Below, in pieces: positions 18,401 to 29,428 of a stretch of DNA of 64,000 nucleotides; the first letter of the stretch is position 1; every line of letters starts with the position of its first letter. The notes under the pieces were generated by a model. That model was given only the letters and a program-made list of their open reading frames with translations, was not told the DNA's origin and did no database searches. The DNA lies in assembly GCA_019448385.1 (NCBI GenBank), contig JAGTXO010000061.1, positions 62,001 through 126,000 of the forward strand. Direction: 5' to 3'. Source of the DNA: Diacronema lutheri (lineage: Eukaryota > Haptophyta > Pavlovophyceae > Pavlovales > Pavlovaceae). The position numbers were made by a program, and so were the translations under genes.

Positions 18401-21400
18401 CCCGCACGCCGGCGCCGCGGCCTCGAGTCCCGCCGTAACGCGCGTCGCGGCGGCCCTGCGCGCTCTTGCCGACACGCAGGCCAGCGTCCGTGCCGCCCTC
18501 TCGATCGACGGGCCGCGTTCTAACCGCGAGCGCTACCGCGAATGGGCGCGTGCGATGCCGACATTTGGCGCGTCGCCCGAGCTGCCGCCCGCTGCCGTCC
18601 TTCTCGCACCACGCCTGCCAGCTTCGTTGCGACACACCGCCTTCGCTCTGTCCGGCTCACGATACGACGCGCCGCGCACGACCGCGCCCGCCCGGCTTAC
18701 TCCGACCAACCCGACCTACGCGCCGCGTACGGTCGCGAACATCCTCTCGTCGACCGCGCTCGCGTCCATCGCGGCGTGGGGTGCGCGCGAGCAGCGCGAC
18801 CTGCGCGAGGCGCGCGCCGACCGCGGAGCACGGCGCACGAACCGGCCGCTTGTCATCACCCAGGCGGACTTCCTGCCAGCCGCCCGCGGCAGGGTGTGGG
18901 ACCTGCGCGGTCCGCGCCCCCGCGCCATGCGCGGCGACGAGCCAGTCATCCCAGGCCTCCGCGCCGCTTCCGTCGCGCGCACGCTCGGCGCGGACTTTCC
19001 TGACGTGGCGCTCCTTCACGCTGTCGAGCGCGGCGTTTTCTACCCGACCAGCGCCGCGCTCGACATCGTCTTCGGCCCAACCTTCTTTCTTCGCGCTTCG
19101 GCGGCACGGCCGTTCTCGACGGCATCAACCGCATGGCCTCCGCCTCGGCGCTCTCCACGCACGCGTTTCTTCCTTTCGCGCCGTGCCAGCTTAACTCGCA
19201 AGGCGCCGTCTTCAAGTCGGCGGCGGAGGCGGCCGGTGATTTTTCAAAGCCGCGACGCGTCAGTGACTGCGGAGCGCCGCATGCGCCCCTTTTCGCGCCC
19301 GGCGGCTCGCGCGCCGTACCATCCGTCAACGCGATGGTGGCCCCGCACAGCGGGCTGTGGCCCCCCGAGTGCAAGGTCACCGTCCGCGAGATGCGCGCTG
19401 ACGCCGCAGTCCTCGCCGACGCTGCCGCGGTTTTCGGTGAGCCCCTCGTCGGCTTCTGCGACGACTGGCGCGACATCTTCAACCACTTCGCCCTCCACCC
19501 GTCCGTCTTGCACACTATGTGCTTCTCGTACCTGTCCGAGAGCGGCGACTTGCGCTTTGCGAGCGAGTCCGTCCTGGGCTTCGGCATGACCGTCGCCAGC
19601 AACATCGCGCAACGTCTGGCGAACGCCGTCGCTGACGTCGTCCGCCAGCGCATGGACGCCGCAGAAGCCGTCAACATGTCCATGCTTCGCCGCACGGCTT
19701 CGCAGGCACAGCTCGCGTGGCTCGACGCTCGCGACCGCCTCTCTATGACCACCGGCCGCGCGCAGACGCGCCTCTTCGGCATCGGCATCTACACCGACGA
19801 CTCCCACGGCTTCGCCGTCGGCGCCCCGCGTCTCCGCCGTCTCCTCGACGTTTGGGCCTGCGTGTGCGCCGACTTCGGGCTCGTGCGCGCGGACGCGGCC
19901 AAGCGCCAAGTGGGCCTCTCCACGGTCAGCCTCGGCGTCGGCTTCTCCTTCCCGCTCGCCGCTGTGTACATTCCTCGTGCCAAGGTGCTTCGTGCCACCT
20001 GCTCGCTCTCTTTGATCGCTCGCGGCGAGCACATCACCTTCGCCGAGCTGCGCAAGCTCGCCGGCCTGCTCGAGCACTTCTCCAGCGCTCGACCTCGCGC
20101 GCACGGGAATGTACGGCGTGTACGACGGCTTCGGCGCGTCGGTCTCGCCTGGCGCACGCGCGCCCCTCTCCGTCGATTGGGTTCGCGCCTGCACACGATG
20201 GCTCGAACTTCTTAGGGACACCGTCGTCAACTCCTTTGCTGAGTCGCCCGACAGCCTACGGCCCCTCCTCCGCGTGCCGGCAACAACCTTCTGGGCCACG
20301 GACGCGTCCGAAACGGGCCTCGGCGGCTACTGCCACGGATCTTTCTTCATGCACGCGCTCCCGACCGACGTTGCTCTCGCCGGCCTGCCCATGCCTGTGC
20401 TTGAGCTCGTTGCCTTCGTCGCGGGCGAGCTTTGCTTTCACTCGCTCACGCGTGACGTGCCCACAACTGCTTTCACGGACAGCACAGTCGTCGCAGCCAT
20501 TGTCTACTCCCACCGCGCACGCTCGCCGCTTCTCCGCCTCGCCCATTTGGCACTCGTCCAGGATCCATGCTGGTTGGCCGCGGTGCCCAACTTGCGCGTC
20601 GAGTACACGACGTCGGAGGCGAACGCCTGCGCGGATGCCGCGAGCCGGCTCGACTCGCCCCGCCTCGCAGACCTCGCAGCACAAGGCGGCGCGCACCTGC
20701 GCCAACTGCCGTTCCCTCGCGCCGCGTCCCGATTGCTCGCCGCCCTCGTGCGCTTGCACAGCGGCACGCCGCGCCGCAACCCGCAGTCGCCTCTCGCCGG
20801 CGTGCGCGTCGGCGAGGCCAGCCACCCGGGGCCGGTCGACGGCGCACCGCGCGCGACCGACGGGTCGACGCTTTCGACATTTCTCGCCTTCGCCGCGGGG
20901 TCGCCCACGCCCCCCTCGGCCGCCGCGCCGCCGCTAGCGGCGCCGCCGGGCGCCGTCCTCGCGCCGCGCTCGCCGCCGTCGCACACTCCGACGCCTGTAT
21001 CGCCGCTCGCTACGCTGACGCAGCACGCCCGCTCCCTACCTGGGGTCGCGCCGGCACAGTCAGAGGTCGGCGTTGCCTACCCCTGGACGGGCGCCTGCGC
21101 CGCGCTCGCGGGCGCGCCCGGCGACGCGCCGCGCCTCGCTGCTGCCGCCTCGCCGGCTCCCGCCGGCGACCCAGCCAGTCGCCTCGCAGCTCTGCGCCGC
21201 GAGTCTGCGCTCCTCGCCGCGGCGGGCTCTCGCGCTCCCAGCACGGCGTCGGCCGACGGCCGCGCGTGGCAGCGCTGGCTGTCTTTCTGCGCGTCTCACG
21301 GCTGCGACCCCCTCGCTCCGACCGCGGAGGTCTTCGCGCCGTTCGCGCTCCACTCCTACAGGCTCATGGCGCCACGCTCGTCCTCCGATGCAGCGCCGCG

Positions 21401-22297
21401 CCCCGCCTCGGCGCTCGCACTCGTCCTCGCCGTTCGGCGCGAGCTTGCCGCCCGCGGTGTCCGCGTCCCGGAGGACGTCACAACGGCACGCGTCATCCGC
21501 GGGCTCGAAAAGGAGCTCACGGCGCGTGCGGGCGTCCAAGCGCTTCAGCCCCGCCGCGCCAGCCCGATGTCTCCGCGCCTTCTCGCCGACCTGCTGGCCG
21601 CTGGCGCCGGGTCACCTTTCCGCGGACAGCTTATCGACTGGCGGGCCCCACCCTTCGACGCTGCCGCGGCCTTCTGGGCACTGCTTTGGCGTTTTGTCGC
21701 GCGTGCGGACGACTGCCTTCGCCTCGACGCGCGCGCTGTGACCGTCCGCGCCGACGCGATCGTGGTCGTCCCCGGCGCGTCCAAAACGGACCAGACCGGA
21801 ACGCGATGGGGCGACTCACCGGCCGTAATCCCCTTCGGGGGCTTCTCGGCGGTCGACGCCGCTTCTCTCGTCGCCACGCTCCTCGCCACCCGCCGCCACG
21901 AACCGCACACCGGCCGCGCCGCGCTCTTCACCGACGGCGCGGGCCGCCGGCTTCGCAAAGAGTGGCTCGACGCGCTCCTGCAGCACTGCCTCGTCCGCAC
22001 GCTCCCAGCGACGGAGGCGACGCACTTCTCCATGCACAGCTTCCGCGTCGGTGCCGCCACGGCCCTGTTTGCCGCCGGCGTCTCCCTCGACGTGGTGCAG
22101 CGCATGGGCCGCTGGGCCGCGCCGTCCTCTGCGGCGCTCTACGCGCGCACGACGGCCGCGCTCTTCGCCGAGCCGGCCGACGTCCTCAGCCGCGGCAGCG
22201 CCCCCGCACCCTCCGCGGCGGCGATCGCTGCGGCGGCTGCGCTCGTCGGCCACGGCGCTTGACGCCACGCGCTGGCTGCCGCCGCGAGTGCTCGTCT

Positions 22298-22590
22298 CGC
22301 CGGTTGGACACCGGATGACAAACCTCCCCGAGGCGCCGGTTGCTGCCGGGTAACCATTTCCCATCGCCGGTTGGACACCGGATGACAAACCTCCCCGAGG
22401 CGCCGGTTGCTGCCGGGTAACCATTCCCCATCGCCGGTTGGACACCGGGTCACAAACCTCCCCGAGGCGCCCGCCGGTTGCTGCCGGGTAACCATTCCCC
22501 ATCGCCGGTTGGCCACCGGATGACAAACCTCCCCGAGGCGCCGGTTTGCTGCCGGGTAACCATTCCCCATCGCCGGTGGGAGCCCCCTGG
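22298..22590 (+). repeat. 67-bp minisatellite at the 3' side of the DIRS-like element
   Basis: Four full copies begin at 22298, 22365, 22432 and 22503, and a partial fifth at 22571. The period is 67 bp, with one 71-bp and one 68-bp variant. Each contains cgccggttgg, acaaacctccccgagg and gctgccgggtaacc. The array begins 36 bp after the recombinase stop codon, so it probably belongs to the element's terminal region. Confidence 0.85.
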
Positions 22591-22781
22591 CTCCGGGCGC
22601 CTCGTGTGTGGTCCGCACGCCTGCCCCAAAAACAAAACAAAAAAAAGGGGAAAGACGCCTACGGCGCCGAGGACGCACAAAAAGCACCTGGGGGGGAGGG
22701 AGTCGTCCCCTTGGGCAGACCCCTCCCCCTGCGAGCGGCCCGGCCAACAGGCCGGCCGTCGCCCCGAGTAAAACCCCTAGA
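22591..22781. other. Non-coding stretch after the minisatellite
   Basis: A/C-rich aaaacaaaacaaaaaaaagg and inverted GC blocks (cggcccggcc, ggccggccg) are visible. No gene is seen. It is likely the terminal non-coding part of the DIRS-like element. Confidence 0.35.
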
Positions 22782-22790
22782 TAGTAGATA

Positions 22791-23360
22791 GGGAGTTCCG
22801 TACTTTTCGACGTTTCAAACTTTGCCTCCGTACTTTTAGACAAATCGTCGAAAAGTACGGAGGCGCCGTCGAAAAGTACGGAGGCGCCGTCGAAAAGTAC
22901 GGAGGCGCCGTACTTTTCGACGTGTTATTCCGTACTTTTCGACGCGCAGCTAAACTCACTTAGCTCTCTGCTGCTCGAGCTCCGGGCAGCTCCTCTTGTT
23001 GTGCCCGGGCCTCCCGCACTGCTTGCAGCAGTTCTGCTTCCGCTGGTTCACTTCGCCATGCGGCTGCTGCTGCGCGCCCATGCTTGTCTTGCGGCGCTTT
23101 TTGGGAACGTCTTCAGACGAATCATCGTAGTCCTCCCAGTCCTCCTCGCCGCCGGCCGGAGGGGGCGCCGGCGCCGGCGAGCCGGCCACAGCAAAGCAGT
23201 GGCCGCATAGGTAGTCGCCGTCGCCCTCGCCGTTGCAGACCTTATCGCAGAAGATGGCCGCGTGGATAGTTTTGGGTCCAGCGTCGAAAAGTACGGAGTC
23301 CGGGCGGACGTCTAAAAGTACGGAGGCAAAGTTTGAAACGTCGAAAAGTACGGAACTCCC
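22791..23360. mobile_element. 570-bp Mutator-like element (MULE) with perfect 51-bp TIRs
   Basis: The ends 22791-22841 and 23310-23360 are perfect inverted repeats of 51 bp beginning gggagttccgtacttttcga. The 9 bp outside are duplicated: tagtagata at 22782-22790 and at 23361-23369. A 9-bp duplication with long TIRs is the mark of Mutator-like elements. Subterminal copies of cgaaaagtacggaggcgccg repeat inside the left end. The element is non-autonomous: the only coding trace is a minus-strand zinc-knuckle fragment. Identical TIRs argue for recent movement. The ends are AT-richer than the surroundings. Confidence 0.9.
22961..23280 (-). pseudogene. Zinc-knuckle gene fragment carried by the MULE
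   Basis: A minus-strand frame inside the MULE reads KTIHAAIFCDKVCNGEGDGD, YLCGHCF, an acidic stretch EEDWEDYDDSSEDVPKKRRK, then a CCHC knuckle CCKQCGRPGHNKRSC and a stop. C-terminal CCHC knuckles of this form are common at the end of Mutator transposases, so it is either the remnant of its own transposase or a captured host exon (Pack-MULE style). No start codon is assigned; the frame runs into the TIR. Confidence 0.55.
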
Positions 23361-23369
23361 TAGTAGATA

Positions 23370-23512
23370 TGTTGGTACGAATCCGAGGAACGCACGAATC
23401 TCGAGACTCGTCAACCAGTCTCGAGATTTGTACAAGAGTGTACGAATCTTGACACTGGTCGACGAGTCTCGAGACTGGTGTGCAAATCTCGAGATGCGTA
23501 TCTCGAAGCTCA
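23370..23512 (+). repeat. R repeat, copy 1 (tctcgaga hairpin cluster)
   Basis: About 143 bp beginning ttggtacgaatccgaggaac (after tg) and rich in the 8-bp palindrome tctcgaga or close variants. It contains the stem pair gaatctcgagact / agtctcgagattc, slightly altered in this copy. Near-identical copies are at 37545-37686 (same strand) and 51057-51186 (opposite strand). This copy abuts the MULE on its left. Confidence 0.75.
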
Positions 23513-23519
23513 TTTTTTC

Positions 23520-26390
23520 GCAAATCGCCCGTAGATTCGTCGACAACAATGCCCGCGGACGACGACGAGGACGCGGTGCTCAGCTCGCACACGGCGGCCT
23601 TCAATGACGGGGTCGAGCGTCACCTCGCCGAGCAAAAGGCCGCCAATTCTCCGGTGCTTACCGAGGAGCAGCACGACAAGATGCTGTCCGCGTTGATCAA
23701 GTGGGCGGCCGCCGAGCGCGCGGGCGATGGCTCGGTCACCGCAGTTCAGAACGCGAAGAAGGAGGTGGTGTCTACGTACGGCCGCGTCGTGTACAAATGG
23801 GCAACCAAATATACGGTGCTTGAGGCTGGCGGCGTCTCCCACCTCGTCTTCACGTACGTCGAGGGCACGCCGCTCGACGAGGTGACGCGGCCGTCGCATA
23901 CCGGCCGCGTCTTTGAGGACTTGATGCGCGCGCATGTGACCAAGGGCGCGCACCGGAAGGCGCGAGGGCTCTACGCGGCGGTGAAGGCCGCGCACGGCAA
24001 CTCGATCCCGCACTGGATGTGCAAAATTTTCACCGACTCGTGCCCTCACTGCATCAAACGTGCGCGCACCGCCGAGCGGCAGCCACCGCGCGCGCGCGCG
24101 CGCGCGCAACGCGCACTCTCATGCCATCTTTATGCGATTGCGGTCCGGCTTTCGTGGTCGAACTTCAATCTTGCTCAGCTCCCGCTGCGTTCCATCCTCT
24201 CTTCCGCCTGCTCCTTTCAACCCCTGCACTATCTGTCGGCGATCTCTCAGGCATTGCGCGCAAGGCGGTGTCGGCAGGCCACGCGCCTCTCCTTACGTAC
24301 GGCCTGGGCTCGCGCGTGCAGATCGACCTGATCGACTTCCAGAGTTGCCCTGATGGCGATTTTAAGTACCTGCTTAACGTGCAGGACCTCGGCACCAAGT
24401 TTTACGACTGTAGGCCTCTCACGAGCAAGCGCGGACCCGCAGTCGCGGCGGCGCTCGTCGACATTTTCACGATCTACGGCCCGCCCAAGATCTTGCACTC
24501 GGACAACGGGAAAGAGTTCGCGGGGCACGCCGGCAACGGGAAGGAGGCGCGGCTCGACGACGGCGAGATGCGCGAGGTCATCTCCCAGATTAAGCAGCTC
24601 TGGCCGGACTGCCTCATGGTCCACGGTCGCGCGCGTCACTCGCAGTCGCAGGGCGCGATCGAGCGCCTGAACCGCACCGTCCAGGCCAGGCTGGCTGCGT
24701 GGATGAGTGACAACAACAGCACGCAATGGAGCGTTGGCTGTCGCTTCGTTCGGTGGGTCATCAACACGACCGTCACAAGGGCGACCGGCAGCTCGCCGTA
24801 CAAGCTCGCGTTCGGCCAGGAGCCTCGCGTCGGCATTTCTGACTTGCCGATCGACCGCGTCCTCCTCGAGAAGCTGACGACGGAAGTGGACCTCAACGCA
24901 CTCCTTGGCATAGTGGAGAGCGACGAGGAGGACGAGGGCGAGGACGGGGAGGATGTCGAGCGCGCGGCCGACGATGACGGGGACTCGAGCGACCTGCGCG
25001 GTGATGCTGTGCTTGGAGGCGGCGCGGCGCGTGGTGCGGCGCTCGGCGAGGGGCGGGGCGGGGGGCTGTGCGCGGCGCTCGACGCGGCGCGTGGTGCGGC
25101 GCGCGCCGTGACGAGTGGTGGCGCGGCCAGCGGCTCAGCGAGCGGCGACGCGGTGTGCAACACGGCGCGCGGCGCGGCGCGCGGCGCGGCGCGCGGCACG
25201 GCGCGCGGCGCGGCGCGTGGCACGCCGCGCGCCGCGCCGAGCGTTAATGATGCGCGGAATGCAATGTTTGAGCCGATGCCGGGCGCCGACTGCGCACGCG
25301 CGGCCTCTATGGCAGCCTTGGCAGACGACGACGGTGGCAACGGCGGCGGCTCGCCTACCTACGATTGGGCTCACCTGGCGGTCAAGCAGGAGGGGCTCAC
25401 CCTCGACACGCTGCGCGCGCGCCACGCCATGGCTGGCACGTTTGCCCTTCTCGACCGTGAAGACGTCAACGACGGCTGGCGGCGCATTTTTGTGGAGCCG
25501 ATTGCGGCGACGGCGCTTTGGTCCATCTACGACGAGAAGCGCATTTTGATCGAGAAGGTGCCGTTCAACGGGGAATTCGAGGGCATCGTCGCAGAGTGGG
25601 GCATGTACTACAAGGCGCCTGTCATCACCGCGGACATTGAGCAGGTCGCAAAGCGCGGCAAGCAGGCTGCAGCGCAGACACGCGAGGCACGTGTCTTGCA
25701 GGGGGCGGGGGGAGGGGGTGGGGGGGGGGGGGGGGGGGGGGAGGGGCTCAATGCGGAGGCAGGCGGCGACGCGGGCGGGGCAGAAGAGGTGTTGGGCGAT
25801 GGCTCTGGCGAAGAGGACGCGGAGGCAGAGGAGGGGGGCAACTGCGATGTCACTCCCAGGCGCAAGCGGCTGCGCGATGACGCACTTGCTCGGCAGGAAA
25901 GGCAAGGCAATGAGATGCGCGCGCGCGCACACAAGATCGACGGCGCGGAGGTGAAGGCGGGCTCAATTGTCAAGTTTCTGTCGCGAACGTCGACCGCGGC
26001 AAGCTCGACCCGACCAACGCAACTCTCGTCGTTGTCGAGCTTGTCAAGAAGGCGAAGGTTGTGCTCTACCGCGTCGCAAACTGCGGCGGCGTATGTAAAG
26101 ACCTCTACCTGCGCGCCTACGTACGGCCTCTGTCCAACGTCTCGCCCGCCCAGATTGACCTCGACACCGTTCTCAACAGCTGGCGCACTCTGCCGACTGT
26201 GCCCCTCCGGACGCTCGCTACGGCCGAGTCTGCCACTGGCGGCCAAGGGATGCGGCGCTGCTCGTGCAAGGGCAAGTGCAACACCGCGAAGTGCACCTGC
26301 AGCGAAGCTGGGCACCGCTGCAACTCTCGGTGCCACAAGGGCAACGCGACCTGCACGAACTGCTACGGTCGCCGGCTTGCTTGATGACCA
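23520..26390 (+). mobile_element. KRBA2-type integrase (Ginger-like) element, copy 1
   Basis: Encodes a DDE integrase of the type domesticated as vertebrate KRBA2. The first exon starts MPADDDEDAVLSSHTAAFND at 23550 and contains an HHCC zinc module ending CPHCIK. An intron, 24060-24250 (GTGCGC..TCAG, with a (GC)n run), splits the gene phase-correctly. Exon 2 carries VQIDLIDFQSCPDGDFKYLL (first Asp), ILHSDNGKEF (second Asp) and QSQGAIERLNR (Glu). Acidic and Ala/Arg repeats follow, then a long G run at ~25701-25740, and a CXC-type module (CSCKGKC, CTC, CHKG). The element is about 99% identical to copy 2. It is degraded downstream and fused to Copia sequence. Terminal inverted repeats were not found, so the ends are approximate. 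Confidence 0.75.
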
Positions 26391-29214
26391 GGTTGTCGCC
26401 GCTGCGGCTACGGTACCCTTTTGTACTCACGCGATGTGTGGGTCGACGAGACGGACATCGTCGAGGGGGGGTTCTCATCGCTTGGCGCCGCACCGCAGCG
26501 GGCTGGCGTGGGGACGAGCGATGCTGCGCGCCGCACGCGCCGGCACGATTCGCTGCCGGAGGAGGCGCCCGATGGGCGGCTGCCTGCCGACGAGGAGCAC
26601 GACTGGGCCGACACGCCCGACATTGCGAGCGAGGATGAGGACGTCGGCTTCGACGCTTCCGAGAGGCCATCGCTGAGCACCGGAGCTGCGCCGACGCGCG
26701 AGCTACCGGGGATTGCGGCTGCGCCGATGCTCGGGCTGCCGTGGTTCGGGGCCTTGCCGAGGCGCGGGATGCCCGACAGAGCGGCTGCGCCGACGATCGA
26801 GCTGCCCGAGAGAGCGGCTGCGCAGACGCGCGAGCTGCCCGAGAGTGCGGCTGCGCCGACGCGCGAGCTGCCGTGGTACGGGACTTCGCCGACGCGCGAG
26901 CTGCCGTACGAGTCGCCTTCCGGCCTGATCGGCGCGGACGACGACGAGGGCGTGACCTCACCTGATGGTCACGCGCAGGGCGCGGACGTGACCTCACCCC
27001 AACGTGGTCGCGAGCTGCCGCGCGACGAGGCGGGCGCTGCTTACCCCGTGCTCAGTCCGATCGCGAAGCCGCACGAGGACGTGTCGGGCGACGAGTCGGG
27101 CGCCAACTATGACGTGCTGGACGAGTCGCAGCAGCTGCTCGACCTGTCGCACGACATGGACCGCCGTGATCGCACTTCTCGGTCCAACCCGCAGCTGTTC
27201 CCTCGTGTTCTGGCTGCGACTTGCCTCCCTGTCTGGAAGGCGCAGGACGTCGTCATCCCGAAGAACTACAAGCAGGCGATGCGCTCGCAGCAGGCGGAGC
27301 AGTGGCAAGCCGCCGTCCAGGAGCACCTCGCCGGGCATGAGCAGCTCGGCACCTTTGAGGAAGTGCTCGTGCCGCTCGGCACGTGGGCGCTCCCGAGCCA
27401 GTGGGTCTTTTCCCTCAAGGTCGGCTCGGACGGCAAGGTCGAGCGCTTCAAGGCGCGCTCGGTCCTGATGGGCAACTTCCAGAGGCCCGGCGTGGACTTC
27501 CAGGAGGTCTTCTCGCCGACGATCCGGCCCGAGCAAGTTCGTCTGCTCATCGCGCTCGGAGCCAAGATGCAAAAGGACAAGGCGCAGCGCATCGAGGACG
27601 CGACCATCGGCTCGTTCGTCGTCGTCACCAAGGGCGATGTCAAGGACGCGTACCTCAACTCGTCGCTCAACGAGGACGAGCGGCCGCTGCACAGTTTGCC
27701 CCAAGGCTACGTGACCAAGACGGTCGCGCCGTCCGGCTACAAGGTGGTCGGGCGGAGTCTCAAGGCGCACCCAGGCCTTCGGCAGTCAGGGCGCGCGTGG
27801 CATCGGCTGCACCGATCGTCGCTGCTGGCGCTCGGCTTCGCCGAGGCGCCGTCTGCCCCGTGCATCTACGTCAAGGAAACGGCACCGGGCGAGTACCTCA
27901 TCGCAGGAGGGTTCGTGGACGACCTCATCTTCCTCAACCTGACGCGCTCGGCGCGCGCGATCGAGGAGCTGGCCGCGAGCTTGCGGCCGCAATACGAAAT
28001 CAAGCTGTCGGAGAGGCTCGACAAGTTCCTCGGCGCCATCTTTGAAACGTGGTCGGACGGCATTTACATGCACCTCGGACCGTACGTCACCGGGCTGCTC
28101 GAGCGCTTCGGAGCGACGACAGGACAACCGGCGTCGACGCCGGAGGTCGAGGCGCGATCGCTCGTGGCGTCAGACGACGACGACGACGAGCTGCTCTCGA
28201 CGGAGGACAAGCTCATGTACCAGTTCATCACGGGAGGGCTGATGTTCGCGATGGTGACGTGCCGGCCCGATCTTGCGCACGCGGTGAACATGCTGGCGCG
28301 GCGGATGTCGAGGCCGAGGGCCGTCGACCTGCGCGCCGCACGTCGTGTGCTGCAGTACCTGCGCGGCACCGAGCAGCTCGGCTTGCTCTTCAAGTACGAC
28401 GAGGACGCCGAGTGCGCGACGCTGCGCGCGTTCGCCGACGCGGACTGGGCCAACGACCCCGTGCAGCGCAAGTCCACGACCGGGTACATCGTGTTTTTCA
28501 ACGGTGCGCCGATCTCGTGGCACAGCGGCTTGCAGAGCACCATCTCGCTCAGCAGCTGCGAGGCGGAGTATGTCGCATTGAGCGAGTGCTGCCGCGAAGT
28601 CGATTACCTCCGGAGCATCGTCGACTTCCTCCACCAGCCGTCGGAGTCGCCGACGGAGATCTTTGAAGACAACCAGGGGACGATCGATCTCGTCAACAAC
28701 CCGGTGCACCACCGGCGCACGAAGCACGTCGAGGTCAAGTACCACTACGTGCGCGACGCGCAGGAGAAGGGTCGGATCGTTGTGAGCAAGGTGCACACCT
28801 CGCTCAACCACGCCGACATCATAACGAAGGCCACAGACAACGCCACGTTCGCTCGCCACGTTACGAGCTTCATGTTTGCCCGCCGCTAAGTGCGTTCTGC
28901 GCGCGCGCGCGCCGCACGCACGGTGCGCGTCGAGGGGGGGGTGTTGGCATTGTGTCTGTGCTGCATGTGTGAGTGTGACTGCATGTCCGTGTGACACGCA
29001 TGGCGGATGTCCGTCGGCGGTTCCCATTGGTGGCCGGCGAAACGATTCGCCGGGCTTACTTGGGGATTCGGTGTCTTAACGAAGACGGAAAGAAACGAAG
29101 ACCGCGCTCGGCCAGGCCGAGCACTAGGTTGCGCTCGACTCGCCTGGTCCGCCCATCGGGGACAGGGAGTCGGAGTAAGCTACTGCGTCGACAAGTTGAT
29201 CGGGAAGTCTAGCA
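26391..29214 (+). mobile_element. Partial Ty1/Copia retroelement with one LTR (fossil)
   Basis: Holds the acidic region after the integrase, the reverse transcriptase (FSLKVGSDGKVERFKARSVL, active site FVDDL) and the RNase H (FADADWANDPVQRKSTTGY, SCEAEYVALSECCR), followed by a purine-rich tract and an LTR. It lacks the 5' half and its left edge is rearranged. The coding part is very close to the nearly whole Copia at 44968-50969, but the LTR differs more. It is broken by large-scale loss rather than by age. Confidence 0.85.
28942..29214 (+). repeat. LTR of the partial Copia element
   Basis: About 273 bp from TGTTGGCATT to AGTCTAGCA, starting right after a G-rich polypurine tract. It is recognisably the same LTR as 44968-45227 but diverged in the middle, indicating a related subfamily. 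Its right end abuts the X block of array II. Confidence 0.85.
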
Positions 29215-29428
29215 TATACCTCTCACTCTGCGAGAACGCTTTCCGCCAGACGTAGATGACGTAGTTCTCGCAGAGGGTCCAACGCTTTCCGCCATTGTGG
29301 GACGCTCCTGAACTTGTGAACAGGCGGCCCGTCCTCCTTGGGGGCCGTTTGAATTCTGAATTCAAACTGACGCGTGGGCGAGGGAAAGTTGTGCATGTGC
29401 ACACGTGCAGGCGGGATGCGCCCACTGC
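29215..29428 (-). repeat. X block, right copy
   Basis: Inverted partner of 15222-15435, directly next to the Copia LTR end. It shares the internal stem (ctctgcgagaac / gttctcgcagag) and differs by only a base or two. Confidence 0.75.

Larger units (their letters stand above)
15436..22790 (+). mobile_element. DIRS-like tyrosine-recombinase retroelement (fossil)
   Basis: Parts in order on the plus strand are a ~600-aa gag-like frame from about 15752, a reverse transcriptase (FCDDWRDIFNHFALHPS, active-site YTDD at about 19790), an RNase H (FWATDASETGLGGY, later ANACADAASR), and a tyrosine recombinase with HSFRVG and a closing SAALYAR tyrosine, ending at 22262. This RT-RNase H-recombinase order identifies the YR-retrotransposon group, closest to DIRS. 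The copy is broken, with roughly three interruptions, but otherwise looks recent. It lies in the gap between arrays I and II, starting right after the X block. The left end is set by the X block and the right end by the Mutator-like element; true termini are not certain. Confidence 0.8.

Noticed and set aside
22298-22590. CRISPR-like array
   Set aside because: The repeat is contiguous with a 67-bp period and has no unique spacers; it is a minisatellite in a eukaryotic element.
24090-24110. (GC)n run as a functional site
   Set aside because: It lies inside the integrase intron, and similar runs occur in SRCR introns; simple sequence in a GC-rich genome.
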